The translations under genes and the position numbers were made by a program. 64,000 nt of DNA from Magicicada septendecula (Eukaryota; Arthropoda; Insecta; Hemiptera; Cicadidae). The notes beneath the pieces were generated by a model. That model did not search any database. It was not told the origin of the DNA and worked only from the letters and a program-made list of their open reading frames with translations. The stretch spans positions 42,954,844 through 43,018,843 of the forward strand of contig CM068370.1 in NCBI GenBank assembly GCA_034769895.1, written 5' to 3'. Below are positions 23,426-33,719 of this stretch, in pieces (position 1 is the first letter of the stretch; each line of letters opens with the position of its first letter).

Positions 23426-23734
23426 TGGATTCTGATTTAACAACTTTAACAAAGTGCAGAAACATGATGTCCTTAGTATTCGCTCCATTACCACTGGTGA
23501 TATAAATAGATATCGCAAGCATGTGACCTTGTGCTCTAACGGATTAATCAGTATGTGACGCACGTTTTGGCCAGTTGGTGAGTTACATTATCAGTCTCTT
23601 GTCTAATTGCGTTTGATTAACTCGCGGTGTGAACCAACGAGATAAGGCGGCGGTGACGTAACTATGACGTCAATAACGGGTTTGATGTTATTGTGTAATA
23701 AACATTGAGTTAGCAAATATTTATGTTAATGAAC

Positions 23735-23930
23735 CACCGGACTGAAAGAAATGGGGGTAAATCAACAACGAGAAGACCAAAAGAACGGCCGCCAAAGAGG
23801 TAGAAAGCATAATGGACGACAACGCTTAAAGAAACATGGCAGCTGCAGCAAAACTCGCGCTGCGCTAAATTAATGTAGACGAATGTGATAAAAGAAAGAA
23901 AGTGAAAACCTAGAAGATTCAATAGTACTG
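23735..23930 (+). mobile_element. LINE tail fragment
   Basis: The plus strand reads GKSTTRRPKERPPKR and LKETWQLQQNSRCAKLM, the basic GRPxxRW-type end of a LINE ORF2, with stops. The apparent minus-strand ORF at 23710-23976 is a shadow. Confidence 0.45.
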
Positions 23931-24019
23931 TTCTGAACCTGGAATTGTACTTTTTTATATTACTGCAACTAAACAAATTTGTCTAAGTAGTAACTTATCT
24001 ATCTAATAGATTTTTATTT

Positions 24020-24092
24020 CTACCTAAGGCTATGTACTATGTAGATCTAAGGCTATGTACTATGTACTACATACCTAAGGCTATGTAGTTCA
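24020..24092. repeat. Short tandem repeat, about 20-25 bp units
   Basis: Three units of CTAAGGCTATGTACTATGTA with small length changes lie directly upstream of Penelope-like coding sequence. Confidence 0.8.
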
Positions 24093-24095
24093 CTA

Positions 24096-24550
24096 TTCTA
24101 CATAGGGCAGACAGGACGTTGCTTCAAACAGAGATACATTGAACACACAAAGGCACTACACTTCACTACCGAACCACCTTTGCAAACCACTTCATTGAAG
24201 CAAACCACACGTATACAACACGTCGATCACAACATGGATATTGTACACGTACACACAAGAGGCTAAAAATTAGACACACTTGAACAACTGGAAATATACA
24301 AACACACAAAAACACATAAAAACGACATCCTAAACGAACAGACACAATTCAAATCACACATATTATTCGAACATATCACAGCCCACACACACACAACATC
24401 GATCCTTCAAAATTCGGCGCCGTCGCCAAGAACAAGATGAACAGCGCTCCCAGTGGCAGCTCAAATAACGAAGCTTATAATAAGCGAAAAAACTGGTTTA
24501 GGCTATAAGGTAAAACTTTTACGTTTTTACCCAATAAAAAAAACTTTGTG
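24096..24550 (+). mobile_element. Penelope-like element remnant with GIY-YIG endonuclease
   Basis: The plus strand opens with FYIGQTGRCFKQRYIEHTKA, the GIY-YIG nuclease signature of Penelope-like retroelements, where this domain nicks the target for reverse transcription. After a gap it continues with LDTLEQLEIYKHTKTHKND and ILNEQTQFKSHILFEH. Frame changes and stops interrupt it. The 3' untranslated part is shared with 12.78-13.03 kb. At the place of the hammerhead core (about 24461-24490) the helix II hairpin and GAAA are still visible, but CUGANGA is destroyed. Confidence 0.8.
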
Positions 24551-24554
24551 TTGC

Positions 24555-24890
24555 GAGTCGGTACTGATATACTTATATTTAGTGTACTTAAGGCTTTCAC
24601 GACCGGCTTCAGTGTGTTAGAATGTAATTGACTTATCTCCGGGTCATTAGGCAGTGGTCCACTCCTGCAGTTATGAACAGAGGTTTTGACTTCTCCTCTG
24701 GAGGTCGTAAGTCTGTTCAGTGTGAGAACGGTTGACACGGTGATTGTCACGGTCTTCGACAGTTAAGCACAGTACTGAGGCAAAAGTCCTTAACTGGGGT
24801 TAGCCACAGTACCGAATGGTTCTCATACTGAAGATGGTCTCCAGAGGAGAGGCCGTGTGCCGAGATTTGAAATTTTCCCGGCATGATTTA
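24555..24890 (+). repeat. Dispersed repeat W, copy 1
   Basis: Contains GTGTTAGAATGTAATTGACT and GGTCATTAGGCAGTGG, shared with the minus strand of 29.78-29.87 kb. It ends with CTGAAGATGG, the same block that starts the element at 30.2 kb and that resembles a hammerhead core without a clear second half. Confidence 0.55.
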
Positions 24891-24894
24891 AAAT

Positions 24895-26018
24895 TGAAAT
24901 GCCGCCACTGTGTGGCCGTGGGGAGACAAAGCCGACTTGATCAAGGTTGCCGCGCTACGGCGCTGTAATTCAGTGAGGCCGTGCTGCGCTATAATACAGC
25001 AACGTGCTGCCGTTGAAGTAATACAGCAACCCGCATCAGCTGTTAGGTTAAAGTTTCTTAATCCTCAATAAGTTAGTTTTTGTGGCATGGTCAGTTAGAA
25101 GAACAAGCAGTTCTCCCTCAATTGATCTCCATCCTTTCGACTGCACGTTTCGAGGTCTGACGGCGTGGCAAACAATTTGTTTCTACTACTATGAGTTCGT
25201 AATTTTATAAAGTGCCTTAGGTGAGGATCATTACTTTATTCACTGTTAATTTAATAAAGGGTTATATGTTTAATTTAATAATGAGAATAATGCATATTAA
25301 TTGTGTATGTGTGTGTCTCACAAGTTACTTCTGGTATATATGTGAGCACGTGGCGATTTTGCACTTGACTACTTGAGAGATTTAAAAGTAAAGTGATAAC
25401 CTACTACACACATATTCAAGTATAGATTTAAATGTAAAAGAAGTAAAGATAAAAGTGAAAGCAAAAGTGAAAGTAATTTGATGTAAATATTTTGAATGTT
25501 TGTACATGTTAATGAAAATGTAAATGTAAATTTTCAAGCTCGCTTATTGCTAGTAACAGAATATTAGTGTGTATAAAATTGTGACAGTGTGAGTGTGGTG
25601 TCGATGTTACGAGACGAGAGAGAATTGGGGTAGTTATATTTCCTGATGGCCCACTGTACATAAAAAATGTTCCAGGGTCCTCGCCCAGCCGAGAGAAAGA
25701 TGAAACGATGACAGCCGAGAGAAATGCAAAGATGATGACAACAACATCCGTCACCATCGGCAGAGCTGTACTCTAGAACGCTCTCCCATCGCCGTCAGAC
25801 TTAGAGATGCACCACAACACCAAAAAGACACCTCCCTAGAACGAGACAAGCAGGAGTTCGGAATTCGCCAGCACATCACCACACTTTACCTCACATGCTC
25901 TAACGGGTATTACCATTCTTCAAAAGCACAGGTGGGAGGATTCCATTTCTTAAACCTCTACAACAACACTCCACCGGTTTTCAGAGCATAACAAGAGAGC
26001 ATACACATATAAACAGTA
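24895..26018. other. Unassigned sequence
   Basis: A G+C-richer part (24.85-25.05 kb, GCCGC-rich) is followed by AT-rich DNA. The minus ORF at 25509-25757 is not recognisable. Near 25440-25490 AAGTGAAAG-type units repeat. Confidence 0.35.
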
Positions 26019-26019
26019 T

Positions 26020-26200
26020 TTCATATTTGTGATGATTAAAAATTTGTTAGAACAAGTCCTGTGGATGTACATCTGTGATCTATATTCTTAGCTGTGTTAA
26101 AATGCATCCACTGGTGTACTGCTTGATTAATTTTCATTGTTGATAATATTAGTAATTGTGATTGATACAGATTGAATATATATATATATATCTTGGTTGA
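26020..26200 (+). repeat. Direct repeat pair, left copy
   Basis: Matches 29405-29578 in the same orientation (TTTGTTAGAACA, GTCCT-TGGATG, CTGTGTTAA, TTGATTAATTTT, then an AT dinucleotide run). About 3.4 kb of AT-rich sequence separate the two copies, which could be terminal repeats of one degraded element. Confidence 0.65.
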
Positions 26201-29200
26201 TATAAAAAGCATACATATTGTAGCAAGACAGATTATCCACTTAATAATGAATGAAATATGATCATAAATAAATATCAATTAAAATAACTATCAAAGAAAA
26301 ATCCAAATGAAAACAAATAAGTATCACAATAAAATACAATCATAACTTGAAGAAGTAAAAATACAGAAAAAGCAACTAGGCAACAAATATGTGTAATGAA
26401 AAATAAATAAAAAACTAAAATAAAGTAAGAAAATACCCAGGTAGGATAGGAGTAAGTAAGGAAGATACCCAGAACGAACCAACGTACATGATAAAACAAT
26501 ATCGTAGTGAAGAAACCATGAATGAAAATCAGGAAGTAAGACAAAACCCAGAACAAACCGAAATACCAAATAAACAGGAATGACTTTGAAGATACAAGAT
26601 AGTAGGAAGAAGGCTACCAGAATTACCCAAAAGAGACCCAGTAAGGAGAAAACAAAAACCCCAAAAGAAATTAAATGCCACAAATGAAAGTATAACACCC
26701 AAAACAGAAACTAATGTAAAATAAATGTAAACAAAAGAGTTTAGAGGTATGAGTGAACGTGCACCCATAAAAGTTATTTTATAATGAATAAAAACAAATC
26801 TTAAGAGTTCTTCATAAATAAATATCTTGATAATATAAAACTATAAAACTGATTAGTGATAGTATCAAGAAATAACAGGGGACAAGTGCAAGTTATTATA
26901 TTATAGTAAATAAACTTCCAGAAGGTGTATTAAATGTTTAAACTTAATAAATGTGTACCTTTAAACAACTTTAAAGTTTTAATTTAACTTCATGAATACT
27001 ATTTGATAGAATAGTATTATGAAAAGCAAAGACTAATGTTTCTAATAAATTGCCACCCTTTATCTAATAACATTCACTGAAATGAGTAAGATAAATTGAG
27101 AGCAGGTAGTTAATAAGTAAAGTGACATGGGATACGTTCCTAATATAAAATAAAAACATATAAGACTGCACACAAGTAATTTTAAGAAAGGTTTAAAAAT
27201 GAAGGAACAGATGTGTTATGTTCCTATTAAAATAAATGAACTCTATACCTAAATGTGGGAAATATAGAGTAATGTTCTAATATTCTAAAATGTTTATTAT
27301 GTTTAATAGTTTCAATCAAGAATGCAATGTCTGAGTGTGAATACCATTCTTTTATTATAAAATGTTTATTATGAGTTACTAGAATTAATCAAGACTAAAT
27401 TGTCTGAGATTAAATACCACTTTTTTAATGTCAAATAATTGTTATGAATTAATAGTTTAAATTCACTACCAAATGTTCTTGTAGTAAAGTAAGGAATTGT
27501 TAATTAACATTGTATTAGAATAGAAGGTCAGAAAGGGTATAAACAAGCTGTATTGTTAAAAAACTTTGTATGTAAAACCAGATAAAATCTAGGCCAAATG
27601 GTAAATATAAACTACATTATAATTGATGAATCAAGTTCAGTAAACTAGTTAAACTGATGAAAATTATATAAGGTAAATCAGTCACAGAGTCATATAACTG
27701 TAACTATAATTAAGAAAGATATTGTAAAAAGATAGTAAGAATTATTGTTAAAATTGCAAATGTAAAAACTGAAAATTCAAAGAGGGGAGTCACAGATTAA
27801 TGAATAATAATTAAAAAGATAACCATTTAATAAAATTACAAGAAATTAAGGGAAGATAAACATTTTATGTCAATCTGAGATTTAGTACAATCATAAATAT
27901 AACATATAAAATGGCAAACATTTGGGGAAGGACAGGAAGTAAATTTTAAGGCCTACTTTTTCAAAATGAAAGAAATATAGCATTTTAGATAAAAAACTTT
28001 GTAAAACTATCTTATTTGGTATCAAATCAAGCAGAATGAACTAAAGAAAGAGATTATGTATTTAGTATTTCATAAAATTAAATAATAGCAAAAATATATT
28101 CAGTAATATAATGTAAATTTTCTGATTGTAGCGGAAGCCAAACAGTTTTAAAACAATGTATTGCTAACATTAAATTGGCTAAGGCGTTTTCAGGAGACGA
28201 AGGAAATGAGAAAAGTTAATTATTGGACCTTGTCGAGCACACTTGAACGAGATTTTTGCTTATATTAACCTATATAACAGACAAATATGGCGATCGGTCT
28301 GTAAGCCTAGTCTACAGTGAAAAATCGTAAATTTATAAATTTGGAACTTAAACCTTAAACTCAGTGAGAACAATTAATACCACAATTAAACTAAAGTATT
28401 ACGGAACAGTAAAGGAGTGTAATAATAAATTAAACCGATAAAACAAATAATTCTTAATAACAAGACGAGTAGTGCGAGTTTCGACCTAATTGACCGAAGT
28501 GAATTTAAACATTAGCACACACATTTTATCGAAGTGAACCACAAAACACTTAACCAGGACCACTCCACTAACACCAGAAGGAATAATCACAACTGCGGAG
28601 ACGAGGAACTTTGAAGGAACAACATTTATTGGAAGAAATTTTCGTCGAGTCGACTTCATTAAAACAGGAGCAGTACGGAAGCCGTCATCTTGACTCACAA
28701 TTCAAAGCGAGCTTTGCCTATACGATCGTCCAGACTTCAATGGTTCGAAATTTAATCTTTAATAAACATTATATATTAAATAATAACGTTGTAATTTTTA
28801 ATTATTAAGTTTTTTACATGTAAGTGTTATACTTTCCTGACCTTACCCTTCTCTGACTATATAAAATAACTGTTCAAAGAACCTAATAATTAATATAAAA
28901 TACAGATGTAAAAAATTAATCGACGGCCCTGAGAACGAGTCGATATTACTGTTGAATAATCGATTAACACTCGATACATTATACAAATTGTTAATAAATC
29001 TAAAATTTCTGCAAATTGGTTTCTATTTATTTATAAATTTTATAAATAGAATTAAAAATAAAATAAATTTGAGATCACGGACTATCCGAAAGGCGGCTTT
29101 TACCAAAGTGGAAGGAGAATACCTAGTTAAGAAGAAGAACCGTCTATCGCTTAGTGCTGGCGATAACACAATTAACTCAGAAGTTAAGTCAAAAAACGCA

Positions 29201-29404
29201 AAGTAATACAATTAACAGACACAGAAATAAAAGAGTTAAATTTTTACACGAAACAATTACGAAATTTATTTACTAAATACTAAATACAAAAACAACAAAA
29301 ACAATATTTTACAAAAATACAAAAATTTTTTATTTTGGTAAACCACAAATTATTATTTTGTAAACGAAATTTTTTAGTTTGTTACAAAATAAATAGTATT
29401 TTCA
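26201..29404. other. AT-rich unassigned block between direct repeats
   Basis: Strong A-over-T bias on the plus strand over 26.3-28.1 kb. The three long minus ORFs at 26275-26768 are phenylalanine-rich readings of this A-rich strand and not genes. TGTAGCGGAAG at 28.13 kb resembles the first bases of the solo LTR at 9.19 kb. Small ORFs at 28.49-29.21 kb lack known domains. Confidence 0.4.
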
Positions 29405-29535
29405 CATTTATAACGATTAAAAGTTTGTTAGAACATGTCCTATGGATGCATATTTATGATTTGTATTATGAACTGTGTTAAGGGATCCACTGTTATACTG
29501 TTTGATTAATTTTTATTAGTAACTATTATTAATGC

Positions 29536-29578
<43 letters not shown>
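29405..29578 (+). repeat. Direct repeat pair, right copy with (AT)n
   Basis: Partner of 26020-26200; ends in about 17 AT units. Confidence 0.65.
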
Positions 29579-29580
<2 letters not shown>

Positions 29581-29691
29581 CGATAAAATGAAAACTAAGA
29601 ACTTCTATCAAAAAATACAAGAATTCAATCGTTGAACACTGTAGTAAAACATGTTATGATTATGAAATGAGGAAACACTAATAAAAAGATT

Positions 29692-29880
29692 GTTACGGTA
29701 AAAGTGAGTGTTTTATTGCAAGTCCTGTCAGTCTGGGCTCCAGCACATTTTCGCTCCATCTAGGCCAAGCGTCTAGTAACGGCCGTAACCTTATGAGGAG
29801 GAGTGGACGACGCAACGGCCTAATAGCCCCAAGACTAGTCAATTACATTCTAACACAGATCATTGTTTGTTAGACAGCAC
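29692..29880 (-). repeat. Dispersed repeat W-related block
   Basis: The minus strand carries GTGTTAGAATGTAATTGACT and GAGCGAAAATGTGCTGGAG; the first matches 24.6 kb and the second resembles 9.25-9.27 kb inside the solo LTR. The segment starts TGTTACGGT on the plus strand. It looks like a mosaic of repeat fragments. Confidence 0.45.
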
Positions 29881-30189
29881 ATCACACAGAATTACATTTA
29901 CATACAGCGTGAGCGAGTGCGCTCAGGCACGTACAGAAACAGATGCAAATAGCGCACGCATCTACTTTAGTTTAAATAATCCTTGTTGGGAACAGGTTAA
30001 TGCACTTTACGTTTATTTGTTTTCTTTAATCATGCTTCAATAAGTTATTTAATTTTCACATTTCATTTTCAATCCGTGCCTAAAATTACTTTTAAAATAC
30101 AAAACCCTTATTAAAATATGTATGTTTTTAGAAAATATTAATGTTAGATAGATAACACGATGTTCGTCAGTTAACCGTGTGTGAATCGT

Positions 30190-30325
30190 TTTATGCACTG
30201 AAGATGGGATCTAGAGGCGGGGGCGAAACGTTTGAAATTAACAAGATTGGTGGACCACACGGCCCAATGGCCCGGAGTTTATTCCCAACACTGTTGGCGC
30301 CGCCCCTTGAAATTCTTAGGTAGAG
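30190..30325 (+). repeat. CTGAAGATGG...GGCGAAACG repeat fragment
   Basis: Begins GCACTGAAGATGGGATCTAG and continues GGCGAAACGTTTGAAATTA, similar to 24.83-24.88 kb. The two blocks match the CUGANGA and GAAA halves of hammerhead RNAs, but I find no stem I and no sound helix III. Confidence 0.45.
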
Positions 30326-30895
30326 AAAGAGACCAGTATTTATCATACTGCTTCTCATTTGTTTTAATTTCAAAATTTAAATAAAAAGGTTATATTAAAC
30401 TGTACGAAGAAGTGGTGTAATTTAAAAATATTAAAGGGTCGCAATTATGTATAGTCTATATGTATCTAAAGTACACCAAATCAGTGGTACTTTATCGTGC
30501 CTGTTATATAATATTCTAATTTAATGACGACATGAATCCTCTTGTAAGGCAAGCGTAGTAAATTTATTTCAAACCCCAAAGCCAACAATATCCTTTACAC
30601 CGCCCACGAGAACAACAAACTAGTGTGTGTGTTACACGTGTAACCATAGCAACGGCGCTGGAGTGTATTTACATGTGAAAGGCTTCACTAGCAGACACAT
30701 CCTATCCTATACTATGTTTTCACTCGGTGGTACAACTTAATAACGAAAATTCTGTTGGGAAGTCACAAACGACAAACAACTTGTTTGTACCGAATTGTTC
30801 GGAGAGTGCTCCGTCGTATCCGTTTGGAGAATTTGATCGTATCCGTCGTACGACTGTACTGTACACAGTTAATAGGAAATAAGGTGTCACATGCA
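30326..30895. other. Unassigned sequence
   Basis: No gene seen. The stretch at 30.63-30.77 kb (GTGAAAGGCTTC...ACTCGGTGGTACAACTTAATAACG) resembles 54.45-54.55 kb, so it is another dispersed repeat. Confidence 0.4.
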
Positions 30896-31123
30896 TTAGA
30901 ACATGAGTTCTAATCTGATATCCTTATTCCTTATTCTATCTTGCAATTTATATTTTAGATTATTTCGAAAAAACTGCATTTCCACACTCTGAATCTTGCC
31001 GCATTGCTTTTTTGTCATGACCCACGTCTCACTCGCATAAATCAACATGGTGGGTATTGGAATTGTCTTATAAAATTTAATCCTTGTGCTGTTGTATTTA
31101 TAAGATTTCCACAATAATTTCAC
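30896..31123 (-). mobile_element. LINE remnant, group F, copy 2 (fused to an LTR fragment)
   Basis: The minus-strand frame reads FYKTIPIPTMLIYASETWVM, TKKQCGKIQSVEMQF and RIRNKDIRLEL, as in 19.76-19.88 kb. Its apparent N-terminus (codons at 31124-31183) is LTR family A sequence, so the open frame is a junction artefact. Confidence 0.7.
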
Positions 31124-31321
31124 CCCGCACAAGTTCCAGAATAGTTTCCCATTCTGTTGACGGAGTGCCGGCGTAATTTGCATAGTTATAAGACGTGCTC
31201 AAACAGTCTGGAGGATACGTTTTTGAACGGCCTTGACACAGACGTTGCACTCTGAGATAGTAGAGAAACGTGTAGAATGACGCTCTCGACGTTTCGAGAG
31301 AGTTACGTAACTGTCGTAGCA
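31124..31321 (-). mobile_element. Truncated LTR, family A, copy 4
   Basis: The minus strand begins TGCTACGACAGTTACGTAAC at 31321 and follows family A for about 200 bp, ending just before the TATA region. The rest is missing; LINE F sequence joins directly. Confidence 0.7.
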
Positions 31322-31328
31322 ATACTGT

Positions 31329-31820
31329 TGTAGAAGGTGGCAGCTGTACCGTACGGGGTAGGTCTCTTCTAGGTTAGCAGCCCATAGGCTGGTTGGCAGC
31401 AGCTCGCCATTGTAGAAGGTGGCAGCTGTACCGTATCGGATAGGTCTCTTCTAGGTTAGCAGCCCGTAGGCTTGTTGGCAGCAGCTCGCCATTGTAGAAG
31501 GTGGCAGCTGTACCGTACGGGGTAGGTCTCTTCTAGGTTAGCAGCCCATAGGCTGGTTGGCAGCAGCTCGCCATTGTAGAAGGTGGCAGCTGTACCGTAT
31601 CGGATAGGTCTCTTCTAGGTTAGCAGCCCATAGGCTGGTTGGCAGCAGCTCGCCATTGTAGAAGGTGGCAGCTGTACCGTACGGGGTAGGTCTCTTCTAG
31701 GTTAGCAGCCCATAGGCTGGTTGGCAGCAGCTCGCCATTGTAGAAGGTGGCAGCTGTACCGTATCTGATAGGTCTCTTCTAGGTTAGCAGCCCGTAGGCT
31801 TGTTGGCAGCAGCTCGCCAT
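31329..31820 (-). repeat. 82-bp tandem array, six units, from LINE B tail
   Basis: Units start at 31329, 31411, 31493, 31575, 31657 and 31739 and are almost identical. Two variants alternate (GTACGGGG versus GTATCGGAT or GTATCTGAT), giving a 164-bp higher-order period. The unit matches the sequence immediately 3' of the LINE B stop codon at 1203-1240, and the array abuts the 3' end of another LINE B copy. It is therefore that element's 3' untranslated tail, amplified. Confidence 0.92.
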
Positions 31821-32140
31821 TCTTCACGCTTCTCTGTTTTCTTTTCGACTCACAATATGATGTGCAGTTCATATCGACCATAAGCTGTTTCATGTAGTCT
31901 AAACGGAGCCGTCCTCTGTGATTCTTCCTTTCAATTGTTCCTTCTATTATTCTCTTAACCAACCCATTGTGTCGTAGTATATGCCCTATAAACTTAGCTC
32001 TTCTGCCTTTTAAATTTCGTAGAAAGCCCTTCTCCTCCTGAGCTCTTCTAAAGACGTCCTCATTCGTTATCTTCTCCCTCCAGCTTATCGTGAATATTCT
32101 TCTGTAGCACCAGGTCTCAAATGCTTGTAGTGTTTTCTCC
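31821..32140 (-). mobile_element. LINE remnant, group B, copy 2
   Basis: The minus strand reads FETWCYRRIFTISWREKITN, FIGHILRHNGLVKRIIEGTI and LRLDYMKQLMVDMNC, about 90 percent like 1213-1560. One base is missing near 31836-31840 relative to copy 1, so the frame leaves the natural stop and runs into the 82-bp repeats. It is 5' truncated near 32140. Confidence 0.85.
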
Positions 32141-32229
32141 ACATTATGATCCAGAAAAGCACCCCCATGACAAACTCTGTGCAACACATGACTATTCCAA
32201 TCCAAATAAGTATAGAATGTGTATATGGA

Positions 32230-33475
32230 ATTTTACCCCGGTCCTATTTAGATCCAGTACCAGCCAATTTCATTCTTATCTCTGCTTCCTGCATTAGACA
32301 CGTTGCCTGTTAATACTTTTTCACCAATGAAGTAAAGTATGGGTCCCCTTGCATACCTACTTTATCATTTATAAAAATTTACTCACTTGAAGTTACAAGT
32401 ACTGTATTCTAAATTTGCCATGCAAAATAGTTAACCGACTAACAATAGAAGTCACTAGATGCCAACGTGTTTTGCAGGCAAGTTACTTTCCTCAAGGACC
32501 TCATGTTTGTGAGCTAAGGGCCTGAAAACATTAGTCCTCTATGTTAATGGGAGATCGATGACTGTGCGTGTGCCTCACTTGATTGGCTGATTGCCAGGCT
32601 GAGAAGATTTTATCACATTTAATGTAATGTCAGTAAAATATTTAGAAGGCGAGACCGATTACATTAGCATAATCTGTATAAATTTGTTTTCCACTTTTAA
32701 ACACACAAACTGAACGATTAAAAAATTATAATTAATGAAAAACGCGGTACTTCAAAACGGATCGTTTTCAGTGTCTTTGTGCATACATTTTTATACAAAT
32801 CCCTAAATTTGCTTAGCTTCAGTGTAGCCTAACGATATGAGTTTTGTAAAACGTTGTGTTAATTAAAGAAGTAGTTAGAGGAAATATCAAAGGGATGGTT
32901 CATTAAAATCCTTAACAGGAATTACACAATTTTCCTGTTTCTACGGTCTTTATAAAGCGGGCGCGTACAACATGAAATTCCTTTTAGAGTAATTCATTTA
33001 TAACTATACTTATGCGAACTACGACGACTAAAGCCACAAGGTCAAAACGTCTCGATAGGCGTAACTCTGTATTTGATTATCCAGAGTGTTTCAAACATAT
33101 TTGAATCGCGAGTATGTTTCTGTGAATATCGGCCTTTAAGCTGTGAATTGTAAATCACTTTTTTCACCAATAGTAAACTATATAGAAGGGCCATTTTATT
33201 AATTAACTACAATTTAAAGATTAAATAAGTAAAAAACGTCTTACATAATTGTACAAACTAGATTAATTAGAATAACAAAAATTTATAATGCGTAGAGGAA
33301 GTCAAATTCTGATATAGCTGTGCTTCTAAAAATAGGAATTGCAACTTTGTACAGATGGCTGAAAAAACGGTGAAAGCTTAGAGGCAGGAAAGAACGGATG
33401 TTTTATCGTACGCCGTAAAAATTCTATTATCGTATGCAAGCACCACTAAACAAGGAAAATGCAATAATAAAAGTT
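32230..33475. other. Unassigned sequence
   Basis: Mixed AT-rich sequence without credible coding frames or recognised repeats. Confidence 0.4.
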
Positions 33476-33548
33476 ATAAATATTTTATTTTCATTAAAAC
33501 ATAAAATACGTTGTCAGCTATTTTATCTGTGTTAGCAGTCTTCATAAC

Positions 33549-33717
33549 AACTTTGTCGTATTTTGTTGCTTCTCTGCTATGTACAATTTTCCCTCGAACG
33601 AGGCCTTTCGGTTTCGCAACCATTATCAAGTTCTTACTGATAATGATTGCGAAACCGAAAGGCCTCGTTCGAGGGAAAATTGTACATAGCTGAGAAGCAA
33701 CAAAATACGACAAAGTT
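33549..33717. repeat. Near-perfect palindrome, 80-nt arms, 9-nt loop
   Basis: The left arm 33549-33628 and right arm 33638-33717 are reverse complements with only about two mismatches around a 9-nt centre. The arm includes CCCTCGAACGAGGCCTTTCG. The mirrored ORFs on the two strands (33474-33713 and 33511-33693) share LSYFVAS and CTIFPRTRPFGFA only because of the palindrome. Confidence 0.95.
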
Positions 33718-33719
33718 AA

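Noticed and set aside
26275..26768. Three overlapping hydrophobic minus-strand ORFs that look like membrane proteins
   Set aside because: The plus strand is A-rich here, so the minus reading is T-rich and gives Phe/Leu runs in several frames; no conserved pattern.
30896..31183. 95-codon ORF as a single protein
   Set aside because: A chimera of LTR sequence and LINE codons; the join is a DNA junction, not a gene.
31329..31820. CRISPR-like array
   Set aside because: Units are head-to-tail without unique spacers, derive from a LINE tail, and the setting is an animal genome.
33474..33713. Apparent pair of homologous proteins on opposite strands
   Set aside because: Explained fully by the palindrome.
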